Shown here piece by piece: positions 8,061 through 15,708 of a stretch of DNA of 36,034 bases. This DNA is from DASQFQ01 sp038327685. GTDB taxonomy: Bacteria; Actinomycetota; Thermoleophilia; Solirubrobacterales; Solirubrobacteraceae. The notes below the pieces were generated by a model, which worked only from the letters and a program-made list of their open reading frames with translations, was not told where the DNA came from and made no database searches. The position numbers and the translations under genes were made by a program. Location of the stretch: assembly GCA_038327685.1 (NCBI GenBank), contig JBBQLH010000042.1:1-36034 (forward strand), in the 5' to 3' direction. Positions within the stretch are counted from its first letter, which is position 1, and every line of letters starts with the position of its first letter.

Positions 8061-9584
8061 TCAGGGGCTCGCGGGCGGCAGCGCTTCGTCCAGCCGCTCG
8101 CGGCGCGCCGTCGCCGACCCGGAGCGCGGGTCGATCGTGACCATGTCGACCGCGAGCGCCTGGAAGCTCGGCTTCGCCTCGTAGGACAGCCGCGCGATGC
8201 CGATCTTGTTGTTCTCCAGCAGGTGGCCCGTGCCGCCGGCGCCGACCGTGCCCGGGTTGATCACGGTCGCGCCCGGCCGGCGGGTGAGCTCGGCGTGGTG
8301 GGTGTGGCCGGTGAGGATGGTCAACGGCTGCGCGCGCCCCTCGGCGTCGAGCTCGTCGAGCGCATCGGGGAGCAGCGCCGGGTTGTGGACGATGACGATG
8401 TCGGTGTCGTCGCGGACACTGCGCATCCACGTCGTGAAGCGCTCGACCTCCGAGGCGTCCGGGGTGCGGTCGAAGCGGTCGGCGAAGTTGTCGCCGGCGC
8501 GGCGCTCGAACGGGTCGTCGTACCCCGCGACGCGCAGGCCGGCGACAGTCACGACCGGGTGACCGCTCGTCGTGTTGCCGCTGCTGCTCAGCCGGCCCGT
8601 GCGCGTGAGGACGACCGCGCCGTCTTTGGCGAGGTCGCGCGAGAGCGAGTCGGAGTCGTGGTTGCCCGCCACGAACACGAACGGCTTGCCCGTTCGCACG
8701 ACGCGCCGGGTCAGCGCGGCCTCGAGCGGGCTGCCGCGGTCGGTCAGGTCGCCGACGAAGAAGACGGGCCCGCGCGCGGCGGTGCGCTCGAGGATCGGGA
8801 GCGTGAGGACGTTGTTGTGCAGGTCGGAGGCCACGGTGAGGCGCGGGCGGTTCTCGAGCGCAGGCCGGTTGGCCGGGGCCGTGACGAGGCGCGCGAGGCC
8901 GACCAACTGCGCGTCGAGCTCCTGATCGAGGGCTCTGGTCGATCTCTGAGCGGTCTCCACCGCCTCGAGCGCGCGCGGGATGTCGGGGCCGAACGCGTAG
9001 TACTGCGGCGTGTCGATCTGGCCGCGGGGCGGGAGGAGGGCTGCGAGCGCGACCGCCGCGACGATGGCCGTGGCGATCGCCGTGCCGGTCGTGTAGCGAA
9101 GCCTTGGCGTCGCCCCACCGCGGACCGCGAACGCCACGAGGACCCCGAGCGACCCGCCGCACAGCAGCACGGTGAGGATGAGGTTGCGCAGATACGCGGC
9201 GATCGCGTCGCGCGCCTGCTTGCGGACCTGATGGACGTCAACCTGCCCACCCTCGGCCACCCGCTTGACCACATCGCGGTCGACGGTCTTCAGGTCCACA
9301 CGCAGGCGGGCGGGGAGCCGGATCGCCTCGAAGCGCGCGCCCCAGTCGACGAGCGGCACGTAGATGTCCAGCGCGCCTTTGTGCCCGGGAGAGACGGAGA
9401 GCCGGATGGTGCCGACCGAGAGCTCGCGGTCCTGGCGGAAGGAGACGAGCGCGAGGTAGCCGCCGGCCAGCGTTGCGACGACGATCGCCGCGAGCGCGAG
9501 CGCGCGGCGAAGCGTCAGGAACGCTTTTCGCCGAGGAGGTCTCTGAGTGCGTTCGTCGTCGACCAGAAGGCCAGTTGTTGCCAT
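8061..9584 (-). CDS. Membrane-anchored metallophosphoesterase
   Basis: The 507-residue protein has a first transmembrane helix (about 28-46), an extracytoplasmic region to about 130, then two hydrophobic helices (about 133-152 and 167-186) and a calcineurin-like phosphoesterase domain from about 245. Motifs are VASDLHNN, FVGDLTDRG, VAGNHDSDS, VHNPALL and LTGHTHHAEL, a complete two-metal site. The architecture places the catalytic domain at the membrane, suiting a phosphodiester or phosphomonoester substrate in the envelope; the exact substrate is not readable. The ATG at 9584 lies 70 bp inside the end of the Nudix gene. No ATG/GTG lies just after the overlap and the first helix needs the N-terminus, so I keep it. 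Translation is probably coupled to the Nudix gene. Confidence 0.88.
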   Translation of the reverse strand: MATTGLLVDDERTQRPPRRKAFLTLRRALALAAIVVATLAGGYLALVSFRQDRELSVGTIRLSVSPGHKGALDIYVPLVDWGARFEAIRLPARLRVDLKTVDRDVVKRVAEGGQVDVHQVRKQARDAIAAYLRNLILTVLLCGGSLGVLVAFAVRGGATPRLRYTTGTAIATAIVAAVALAALLPPRGQIDTPQYYAFGPDIPRALEAVETAQRSTRALDQELDAQLVGLARLVTAPANRPALENRPRLTVASDLHNNVLTLPILERTAARGPVFFVGDLTDRGSPLEAALTRRVVRTGKPFVFVAGNHDSDSLSRDLAKDGAVVLTRTGRLSSSGNTTSGHPVVTVAGLRVAGYDDPFERRAGDNFADRFDRTPDASEVERFTTWMRSVRDDTDIVIVHNPALLPDALDELDAEGRAQPLTILTGHTHHAELTRRPGATVINPGTVGAGGTGHLLENNKIGIARLSYEAKPSFQALAVDMVTIDPRSGSATARRERLDEALPPASP

Positions 9585-10030
9585 GGGATCTCGTCGGGAG
9601 GGAAGGCGCGGACCTCAAGCGCTTCGGGCGTGGTCTGCGGGGTTTGGTCAGTGGTGGCGGCGAAGACGATCAGGACGACGCGGTCCTCTGGTCGGCTGTA
9701 GACGCCGACGAGGCCGGTGAGTTCGATGTCGATCTCGAGCTCTTCCTGCGCTTCTCGTGTGGCGGCCTGTTCGACCGATTCGCCGAGGTCGACGAAGCCG
9801 CCGGGGAAGGTCCAGAGGTCCTTGCCGGGATCGAAGCCTCGTTTGAGCAGGATGATCCGGTTGTCGGGCGTGACCGGGATCGCCGCCGCGACCGGCTTCG
9901 GGTTGTAGTAGGCGCCGTAGCCGCAGTGCGGGCAGTTGAGCGAGCGCGGGTAGTCGACCGTCGCATGCTGGCCGCAGCGCGGGCAGTATCTGGCCTCCTC
10001 GAGCGCGGGGTTGAGCTGCTGGTCGTCCAC
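9515..10030 (-). CDS. Nudix hydrolase with N-terminal zinc ribbon
   Basis: The 171-residue product starts with a zinc ribbon (YCPRCG...NCPHCG, two CxxC pairs). The Nudix fold follows, with box GGFVDLGESVEQAAT then REAQEEL; the Glu residues of the metal site are present, while the Gly near the end of the canonical box is Glu here. Zinc-ribbon Nudix proteins of this kind resemble NudC/NADH pyrophosphatase and small ADP-ribose/NADH-type hydrolases, so cleavage of a nucleoside diphosphate linkage is expected, with specificity unknown. The start is GTG 10028-10030; no strong ribosome-binding site is visible. The 3' end overlaps the phosphoesterase start by 70 bp. The 295 bp between this gene and the tRNA fragment show no gene I can support. 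Confidence 0.9.
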   Translation of the reverse strand: MDDQQLNPALEEARYCPRCGQHATVDYPRSLNCPHCGYGAYYNPKPVAAAIPVTPDNRIILLKRGFDPGKDLWTFPGGFVDLGESVEQAATREAQEELEIDIELTGLVGVYSRPEDRVVLIVFAATTDQTPQTTPEALEVRAFPPDEIPWQQLAFWSTTNALRDLLGEKRS

Positions 10031-10325
10031 CGTCCGAGCGTAGAACGCGTGGGATACGGCGACCGGCGCGCGTTTACGGAGGCGGCGAAATCACGCCAAC
10101 CGGGGCCCGGGTACGGCTTCGGCGTCTCGGCCGCTGGGGCGGGCCTGTGCTTCATTCCGTCCGCGCTGGCGATGGTCGTCTGCGCCCCGCTCGCGTGCGC
10201 TCGGCACGCGCTGTGGGCGCGCGTTGGCGCTGCGGGTCGGGCTGGGGCGAGTAGTCAGGCCGCGCGTCCCCATGAGGTTGCGCGTGCCCGCTCCACCCGT
10301 CGCGTGAGCTACCCTCCGGTCCCCC

Positions 10326-10367
10326 GCCCTCTTAGCTCAGCTGGTAGAGCACTTCCATGGTAAGGGG
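10326..10367 (+). tRNA. Truncated tRNA-Thr(GGT), 5' half only
   Basis: GCCCTCT (acceptor 5' strand), TA, and GCTC-AGCTGGTA-GAGC (D arm) are followed by an anticodon arm with CTTCC, loop ATGGTAA and a G-run. The loop places GGT at 34-36, so the gene read threonine codons. After the anticodon loop the sequence departs from any tRNA: the expected 3' anticodon strand, variable loop, T arm (GGTTCRA) and the AGAGGGC acceptor partner are all missing. The break falls at about 10364-10368, where the 14-bp sequence shared with a second tRNA fragment begins. A functional tRNA cannot be made from this copy. Confidence 0.75.
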
Positions 10368-10381
10368 GTCCGCCTCGGCGC
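10368..10381 (+). repeat. 14-bp direct repeat, left copy (GTCCGCCTCGGCGC)
   Basis: GTCCGCCTCGGCGC occurs here and at 15642-15655. The right copy forms the 3' side of a T stem and acceptor stem of a tRNA fragment; the left copy abuts the broken tRNA-Thr. Identity inside two tRNA pieces bracketing a decayed 5.3-kb segment suggests an attachment core or recombination junction. A 14-bp match alone is not significant in GC-rich DNA of this length. Confidence 0.4.
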
Positions 10382-10544
10382 TGTCGGACCGACAAGACGT
10401 TGGATTCAGGCGAGTTTGCAGCGATTTTCGCTGCTAGCGCGGACCTAGCCGAGTAGTCGTCTGCGGTCGATTTCCGCCGTCTTCGGCCACCGCGTGCAGT
10501 ATGAGCGCAGTATCGGCGGTGACGGAAAGTGCCCGGCGCCCGCG

Positions 10545-10927
10545 TCAGCTCTTGCCCGTCGCCACGCGCGTCAGACGCTGGACCTGAAGCCCGAGCGCTA
10601 CGAGTTCGTCGCCCAGCGCCCTGACGCCTTCGCCCCGACCCAGCACGCGGAACCGAGCGACCACGCCGGGGCCGAAGGTGCCGTCGATCACGTCGCGGCC
10701 CGCGTGGACGAGGTCCTGCTCGATGAGCGATTCGTCGTGCTCGCCACGGCGATGATCACCAGTTCGTCGTCGTGTAACGCGACCGGGTCGCAGGCTGGCA
10801 CGCTGCGCTTGCTGCTCAAGACGACGCTCGCGCCGGGATAGGCGCCCGCGCGGTCCTCGACGGTCCGCACGAAATCCGGCCATGCCTCCCGGATCTTCGC
10901 CAGCTGCTCGTAATCGGTAAGCGCCAT
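10545..10927 (-). pseudogene. Hypothetical protein, about 127 residues, with one frameshift
   Basis: From ATG 10927 one frame gives MALTDYEQLAKIREAWPDFV through HDDELVIIAVA; the neighbouring frame continues naturally with HDESLIEQDLVHAG to VQRLTRVATGKS and a stop at 10545. The change occurs near 10745, where a single-base indel would rejoin the halves into one mixed alpha/beta protein with balanced composition. I do not recognise the family. No Shine-Dalgarno precedes the ATG. The stretch 10382-10544 holds two small inverted repeats (TGTCGG-A-CCGACA just after the repeat; GCAGCGA-TTT-TCGCTGC near 10420-10440) and no gene. Confidence 0.45.
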
Positions 10928-11337
10928 AGGCGGCGACGGTAGCGCCACCCTGGTCGCCATCATGTCGGCGTGCCCGTCGACACCGCCTCCGCTGTCCGGC
11001 GCCTCGGCCCGGACGAGTTCGCCGCTGGGCGGCGACCCGCACGGTGTTCCTCTCGAGCGAGATGCGCGAGCTCGGCGAACTGCGCCGCGTGGTTGCCGAC
11101 ACGCTACGGGAGGGTTCGCCATGCGACAGCGCCTGGTCGACTGCGTCTGCGTGCTCGGCGGCGACGCGAGGGTCACACATTGCGGCATCGTGCTCGAGGC
11201 GCGCGGCCTTGTGCTCACATCGCTCAGCGGTGCGCTGAGCAACTGCAGCGACGAGTCGTGCCACTTCGGTCCTTCCTGGTGGGGCAGAAACGGCTGGGCG
11301 CAGCGTGCGATAGCGACACAGCGTGTTTCCGTCGGTT

Positions 11338-11358
11338 CGGACGGTATACATCCGTCCG
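11338..11358. promoter_or_regulatory. Inverted repeat CGGACGG-N7-CCGTCCG, operator candidate
   Basis: CGGACGG (11338-11344) and CCGTCCG (11352-11358) flank TATACAT. The dyad size and the CGTCCGGAC extension on one side look like a dimeric-repressor site (TetR-type spacing). It lies in 10928-11441, a stretch without a gene I can assign; weak frames exist on both strands, including a minus-strand one at a GTG near 11273 after GGAAGGACC. Confidence 0.35.
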
Positions 11359-11441
11359 GACTACTTTGTAACACGATTGTGACACCCGACGTTCCCCGTT
11401 CGTGGGAGATGCCCTCCGCCGATCCACACGACGCCTAGGAC

Positions 11442-11665
11442 CTAGACGGTTGCTCCGCGATACTTCGCATCGAGTTCCGCGATCTCGATCGAACGCCCTT
11501 CTGCCGCTGCCGACTGGACGGCATCGCAGACGAGCATGATCTGATAGCCCGTCCAGAAGTCGTTGGCGATCTTGCTTCGGCCGAGAACGGCGCCCACGAA
11601 GTCCTGAGCCTGCGCCACAAACGCGGCGCCGTATCCCGAGGGACACCACGCGCGGGCATGGGGAT
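11442..11665 (-). pseudogene. C-terminal fragment of a Gfo/Idh/MocA-family oxidoreductase
   Basis: In one minus-strand frame about 70 codons end at TAG 11442-11444 and read SGYGAAFVAQAQDFVGAVLG, then KIANDFWTGYQIMLVCDAVQ and ending in a helix with RSIEIAELDAKYRG. This is the typical C-terminal helix pair of Gfo/Idh/MocA sugar dehydrogenases (GYG..F..QAxDFV; DGYxxMxVxDAVxxSAxxG). The Rossmann half and catalytic EKP region are absent. At about 11655-11675 the frame meets, out of phase, the head of an amino-acid permease, so the two were joined by a deletion. The ancestral enzyme would have oxidised a sugar or inositol derivative with NAD(P). Confidence 0.75.
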
Positions 11666-12231
11666 TGTGCGATCACGATGAAGGCCACGATCGCGACGAC
11701 CTTGATGCCCGCGAACCAGAACTCGAACTCGCCGAAGGACTTCACCGACGTCAGGTTGATGCCGGTCAGCAGCGCCATCAGCAGCACGGCCATGAGCCAC
11801 ACGGGCGCATCGATCCAGCGCTGCAGGATCTCCGCTCCGGCCACCGCCTCGATCGCAAGCACGATCGCCCAGAAGTACCAGTACAGCCAGCCGACGCTGA
11901 AGCCCGCCCAACCGCCCAGCGACCGGCGCGCAGACTCCGCGAACGAACCGACCTGCGGATTGGCCACCGCCATCTCACCCAGCATCCGCATCACCAGCAC
12001 GATCAGCACACCCGCCAACAGGTACGAAACGACGGCGGCCGGCCCCGTCGTCTTGATCACCGCGCTCGAGCCCACGAACAGACCGGCGCCGATCACCCCA
12101 CCCAGCGAGATCATCGTCATGTGACGCGACTTCAGCGACTTCTTGAGCTCGGGGCCCTCGTCAGCAGTGCCGGGCGCGCCCTGCTCGGTCCGCTCCGTGG
12201 CGGCGGGCGGGCTCTGTTTCTGGACAGTCAC
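11666..12231 (-). pseudogene. N-terminal fragment of an amino-acid permease (APC superfamily, AAT type)
   Basis: Starting at GTG 12231 with AGGAGGAATTC directly upstream (an excellent ribosome-binding site), about 190 residues follow. They comprise a hydrophilic head, LKSRHMTMISLGGVIGAGLF (the helix-1 motif of GabP/AnsP/LysP-type permeases), and helices 2-6 to AIVAFIVIAQS. Transporters of this family have about 460-490 residues and 12 helices. Here the gene is cut after the sixth helix and runs into the Gfo/Idh/MocA tail. The fragment would not transport. The strong start signal implies a once well-expressed gene. A second, nearly full-length APC permease gene lies at 22947-24323, but the two are different subfamilies. 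Confidence 0.8.
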
Positions 12232-13052
12232 GAATTCCTCCTGCTGGGTTGAAGCTGGATACCGCGGTCGCCGGCGGGCGCGTAGGGCGTCGCTCTTGGC
12301 TAGCGAGGCGCTGAACGCCCAGAAGTAGACGAGCTCGACGAGAAACGGGACCTGCGGTCACCAGGGCGCGGCGACCGCGACGAGGGTCACCGCGTCGGTG
12401 AGCTGGAGCGGCAGGTTGAGCCGCAGCGTCCAGCTTCCACGGAGGGCATAGCGATGTGCTCGGTTGCGAACAGCGGCACCGGGCGAGCCATCGTGACACG
12501 GGCCCGGTCGAACCCATGCGTCCAGACCCCCACACGTAACGGCCGGCGAGCGCCGATAGAGAAGGTGGGGCGGGCAAGGATGAAGGCAAGGATGCTGTGC
12601 CCGCCCCACCACTTCCTTGTCGGCGCGCCGGCGACTCGAGGCAAGTCCGGTCGGGACCCCATTCCCCTGCGGCGGGTGCTCAGCGCATGCCGACGAGGTC
12701 AACACGAACACGAGCGTCTTCGAGCAACCGTTGCGACCGGGCGTCGCCGCTAGCCCGGGCGCGGTGCCCAGCTCGGCGCGCTTCCCCTTCTCGACGAAGC
12801 CAGCATCCTGCCACGCGTCGCCGGGCATGCTCAGCTCGACTACCGCCTCGGACGAGGAGCAGGCGTCCGCTGGCGCGCGATCGGCTCCCGCGCCGCTCCT
12901 GCATCTGTGCGTTGTGCAGTGGCGCGGCCATCCCCAAGAGCATGAACGGCCCCGCGCTGAGCTCCTTGAGCGAACGGTTGGCCTCCGCCGCGATCGCGCG
13001 CTGGTACGGTCGGCGCGGTGCGAGCCATCTCGCGAGAACAGGAGACCCCGAC
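12232..13052. other. 821-bp stretch without an assignable gene
   Basis: Frames exist on both strands but none is convincing across the region. On the minus strand 12358-12660 two frames together give short strand-like stretches (HSILAFILARPTFSIG; ARPVPLFATEHIAMP; WTLRLNLPLQLTDAVTLVAV to a TGA at 12358) that look like a frameshifted C-terminus of a real protein, which I cannot name. No repeats or RNA structures stand out. Confidence 0.4.
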
Positions 13053-13989
13053 ATGATCGTCGCGGGAGTCGACGTCGGGGGCACCAACATCGAAGTCGGA
13101 ATCGTCGATTGGGATCATCGGGTCATCGACCGCGCGAAGCTCGACACGCCGAGCGGAGGCCCTGACTCGGTCATCGATGTCATCGTCGAGTTGGTCGAGT
13201 CGCTGAGCGAGTCACCTGTTGCGGTGGGAGCGGGCATCCCCGGTGTTGTCCACGACGGCGACGTGCTGACCGTGCCGAATCTTGCGAACTGGGTGGATCA
13301 GGTCGATCTCGGCGGCGAACTCGAACGACAGCTCGGCGTGGTGACGTTGGGAAACGACGTGAACGTCGGTCTACTCGGTGAGTGGATCGCTGGTGCGGCC
13401 CGTGATGTCGGCAATGTGCTCGGTGTTTGGATGGGCCGGGATCGGCGGCGCGTTGATCCTCGACGGGCGTCCGTTCAACGGTTCCCGCGGTGCGGCCGGC
13501 GAGATCGGTCACGTGGTTGTGCGACCGGGAGGAGCCTTGTGCAGCTGCGGTCGACGAGGGTGTGTCGAGGCGTATGCGGGTCGGCGGTCGATGGCGGGGG
13601 TGGCCGCAGCGATGGTCGACGCCGGCCGCCAGACCTCGCTGTTCTCGATCCGCGACGACGAGCGCAAGGACACGCTGACCTCAAGAGTGTGGGCCCGAGC
13701 GCTGGACGAGTCCGACGAGCTGGCCGAACAGCTCTTCGACATGGCGATCGAGACGCTCGGCATCGGCGTCGCGTCCGTCGTCAACATGGTCGATGTGGAA
13801 CTCGTCGCGATCGGTGGGGGACTCGCGGAGAAGCTCGGTCAGGATCTGGCCGACCGGATCGAGGCTGCCGCCGCGCCGTGGATGTTGCGCCCGAATCCCG
13901 AACTGACCTGGGTGCCGGCCGTCCTCGGTGACGATTCGGGCGTGGTCGGTGCGGCGTCGCTCGCGCGGGCGACAGTGATATCCGACTGA
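13053..13989 (+). pseudogene. ROK-family sugar kinase, interrupted by one frameshift
   Basis: ATG 13053 follows AGGAG by 8 nt. The first frame reads MIVAGVDVGGTNIEVGIVDW (phosphate-1 ATP loop), GAGIPGVV, and NDVNVGLLGEW (catalytic Asp region) to VLGVWMG near 13434. The next frame carries on with GIGGALILDGRPFNGS, GEIGHVVV and the zinc-binding motif CSCGRRGCVEAYAG, then GGGLAEKLG to TGA 13989. Joined, the product is about 311 residues, normal for glucokinase-type ROK enzymes that phosphorylate glucose or N-acetylated hexoses with ATP. All signature motifs survive. The break is a one- or two-base indel in ATGGGCCGGG, where ATG GGC GCC GGG or similar is expected. It could be an old mutation or a base-calling error. 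Confidence 0.82.
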
Positions 13990-14029
13990 CCGCTTTCCGC
14001 GGTGCACTCGTTCGCACCTATAGACGGCG

Positions 14030-14916
14030 TTACTTGGTCACCACGAGCTCCCGGATCCCGGTCCTCGCCACCCCGCTCGCCCGCGTCATGTTCACGCGCA
14101 CGTAGCGGGCCGTCACGGGCTTGGAGAGCTTGCCGGTCGAGTCAGCCGACGCCGGCGTCCACGTGCTCCCGTCGGTCGACGTCTCGATGCTCGACGACGC
14201 CGGCGTCGTGTCCGTCCAGCTGACCGAGACGTGGTGGATCTTGCTCGCGCTCGCGAGGTCCACCGTGAGGCTTCCGCTGGCGTCCGCCGGCGCCCAGATC
14301 GTGGCGGCCGAGCCGTCGACGGCGGCCTCGGCGTACATCCCCGCCTCCTCGGATGTCGCCGTCGCCGGCTTGCAGCGCGCGAGGTTGTCCGTCGCGGTGA
14401 GGTCGGGCCGACGCATCGGGAGCGTCAGCGCCGAGCCGGAGCCCACCGTCTGCGTGCCGGCGGGGCTTTCGACCGTGAAGGCGCTGCCGCTGCGCAGCGT
14501 CACCTTGATCGTGCTGGCGCCGATCGCGACGTCGAACATGCGCCCCTCCCAGTGCAGGCCCCGGAGCGTCACCCCGGCCGACAGCTGCGGCGGCAGCGTC
14601 GGATCGAGATGCACGGCGTTCTCGCGCCAGCGCAGGCCGATCAGCCCGTAGGTGAAGACCTGGCTGAAGCCGCCCGAGCCGGTCAGGAAGTTTTACGCCG
14701 GCGAGCCCGCCAGCGGGCCCTGTGCGCCCGCCTTGTCGCCGCGCGCCTCCGCGAACTGCGCGAACGGGTCGCGCACGAACGGCTGGATCGAGCGCATCAG
14801 GTAGGTGTGCGGTGCGTCGCGCAGCCCGGCTCGCCGATCTGCGCCGAGTCGACCGCGTGAATGGCGTCGGTCACGGCGGGGTCGTCCGGGTCCGTCCGCT
14901 CGGCGTAGAAGTCGAC
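14030..14916 (-). pseudogene. C-terminal part of a GH65-type glycoside hydrolase/phosphorylase with discoidin (F5/8C) domain
   Basis: Reading minus-strand frames from about 14916: DFYAERTDPDDPAVTDAIHA, then GEPGCAT, a frameshift near 14806-14815, TYLMRSIQPFVRDPFAQFAE, a stop TAA at 14693-14695 where Tyr is expected (GSPA-Y-NFLTG), GGFSQVFTYGLIGLRW and a small beta-sandwich (LDPTLPP...LRGLHWEGR). This is the end of the (alpha/alpha)6 barrel and C-terminal domain of GH65 (maltose/trehalose/kojibiose phosphorylase family). The last about 125 residues form a discoidin-like carbohydrate-binding domain (NLARCKPATATS...ARYVRVNMT) ending at 14030. The N-terminal two-thirds is gone. With three lesions the copy is dead. 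The barrel fragment is joined to the zwf head at 14911-14918. Confidence 0.72.
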
Positions 14917-15410
14917 TCGAGGTCGGTTCCGAACGGCTTCTCCGTGATCACGCGAGCGCGCTCGCCCAGGCCGGCGCCGCCGAGCGCGCGGACGATCGGA
15001 CCCGCCGCGGACGGCGGCACAGACAGGTAATGGAGTCGACGAGCCTCCCGCCCGATAGCCTGCTCCGCTCCCGCGACGCCGGCCGCCAGCGCATCGGCGC
15101 GGGAGGGCACGAAGGCCAGCCGCTCGCTCAACGCTCGCCAGTCCTCGTCGCCGATCTGCAGGCGGCAGAACTCGCGCAGCGCGCCGCGGGCGTGCTCTCG
15201 GAAGCCCTCGTCGTCCAGTTCGTCAAGTGACGTGCCGAGAATGCGGTACTCGTCCGGCAGCAGCCCCGCCCGGCCGAGGTCGAAGAGCCCCGGGATCAGC
15301 TTGCGGCGGGCGAGGTCGCCCGTTGCTCCGAAGAGCACGATCACGTGCGGATCGAGTTCCGGCAGCCTCCCGGCCCGCTCCCGCGCGACGTCGCCGGCGC
15401 TGACGGTCAT
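14913..15410 (-). pseudogene. zwf: N-terminal fragment of glucose-6-phosphate dehydrogenase
   Basis: ATG 15410 opens a frame with VIVLFGATGDLARRKLIPGL (the NADP-binding GASGDLAxRKLxPAL motif of G6PDH), RRLHYLSVPP, and RVITEKPFGTDLES (catalytic-region EKPFG). It then leaves the family sequence after residue 166, just before the RIDHYLGKE active site, and reads 13 unrelated residues to a stop at 14871. Complete enzymes have about 480-510 residues. The join to the GH65 remnant is at GTCGAC (14911-14916), so a deletion removed the rest of zwf and the head of the GH65 gene. With the ROK kinase and Gfo/Idh/MocA tail it suggests an ancestral sugar-use locus. The Shine-Dalgarno is weak. Confidence 0.82.
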
Positions 15411-15603
15411 GTCAGCTGCTCGCAGAGCCGATCGGTGCCACCTGTCCCAGCTGCATCAGTCTGTTGCTCCCGTCGATCACACCCGCTCCGTCACCGTCGC
15501 GGATCCCCGCCGCGATCGGCGACTCGCGCGCCGGGACGACGGCTCGGCTGGCCCCTTCGCTGCATGGATAACGACACTATTTATCTGACACCCGCGTTAC
15601 CAG

Positions 15604-15656
15604 GTTGAGGCCTGGTCCAGGCTAACTGAGTGGAGGTTCGAGTCCGCCTCGGCGCA
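15604..15656 (+). tRNA. 3' half of a tRNA gene (degenerate, possibly leucine type)
   Basis: GGAGG-TTCGAGT-CCGCC resembles a T arm (GTTCGAGTC core, one mismatch in the stem), followed by TCGGCGC-A as acceptor 3' strand and discriminator. Before it, ACCAGG-TTGAGG-CCTGGT is a hairpin that resembles a Leu(GAG) anticodon arm, but its loop cannot be made 7 nt with a full stem. A longer variable region (CCAGGCTAACTGAG) would fit the Leu class. No matching acceptor or D arm lies upstream. Contains the right copy of the 14-bp repeat. 15411-15603 holds only a short open frame (about 15416-15565, minus strand) I cannot identify. Confidence 0.5.
15642..15655 (+). repeat. 14-bp direct repeat, right copy (GTCCGCCTCGGCGC)
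   Basis: Identical to 10368-10381. Here it spans the 3' strand of the T stem and most of the acceptor strand of the tRNA remnant, the place where integrases of actinobacterial elements commonly recombine. No integrase gene lies between the copies. Confidence 0.4.
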
Positions 15657-15708
15657 TCAGAAAAACCTGCTCAGCGGGCTATTCGGTTCACTCGTGGGCA
15701 CGGCGTGC

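Noticed and set aside
7293..9701. Plus-strand open frame of 802 codons
   Set aside because: Covers the antisense of the GrpB, metallophosphoesterase and Nudix genes, all of which have strong motifs; its composition is that of a shadow frame.
11044..11118. Plus-strand stretch VFLSSEMRELGELRRVVADT, resembling the start of a DUF4062 (defence-associated) domain
   Set aside because: The similarity is a single short stretch, the frame is not coherent on either side, no ribosome-binding site is present, and the opposite strand offers an equally plausible frame. Not enough to claim a defence gene.
14909..14921. CTCGAG/GTCGAC at the zwf-GH65 join as a cloning scar
   Set aside because: A XhoI/SalI ligation would leave CTCGAC or GTCGAG, not both intact sites, and both sequences read naturally as codons of the two genes.
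10368..15655. An intact integrative element between the 14-bp repeats
   Set aside because: No integrase, excisionase, replication or transfer gene is present between them; at most it is a scar.
10326..15656. tRNA-Thr split by a group I intron with the 3' exon at 15.6 kb
   Set aside because: The 3' fragment has an acceptor strand (TCGGCGC) that cannot pair with GCCCTCT of the 5' half, and the intervening 5.3 kb holds unrelated gene fragments rather than an intron core.
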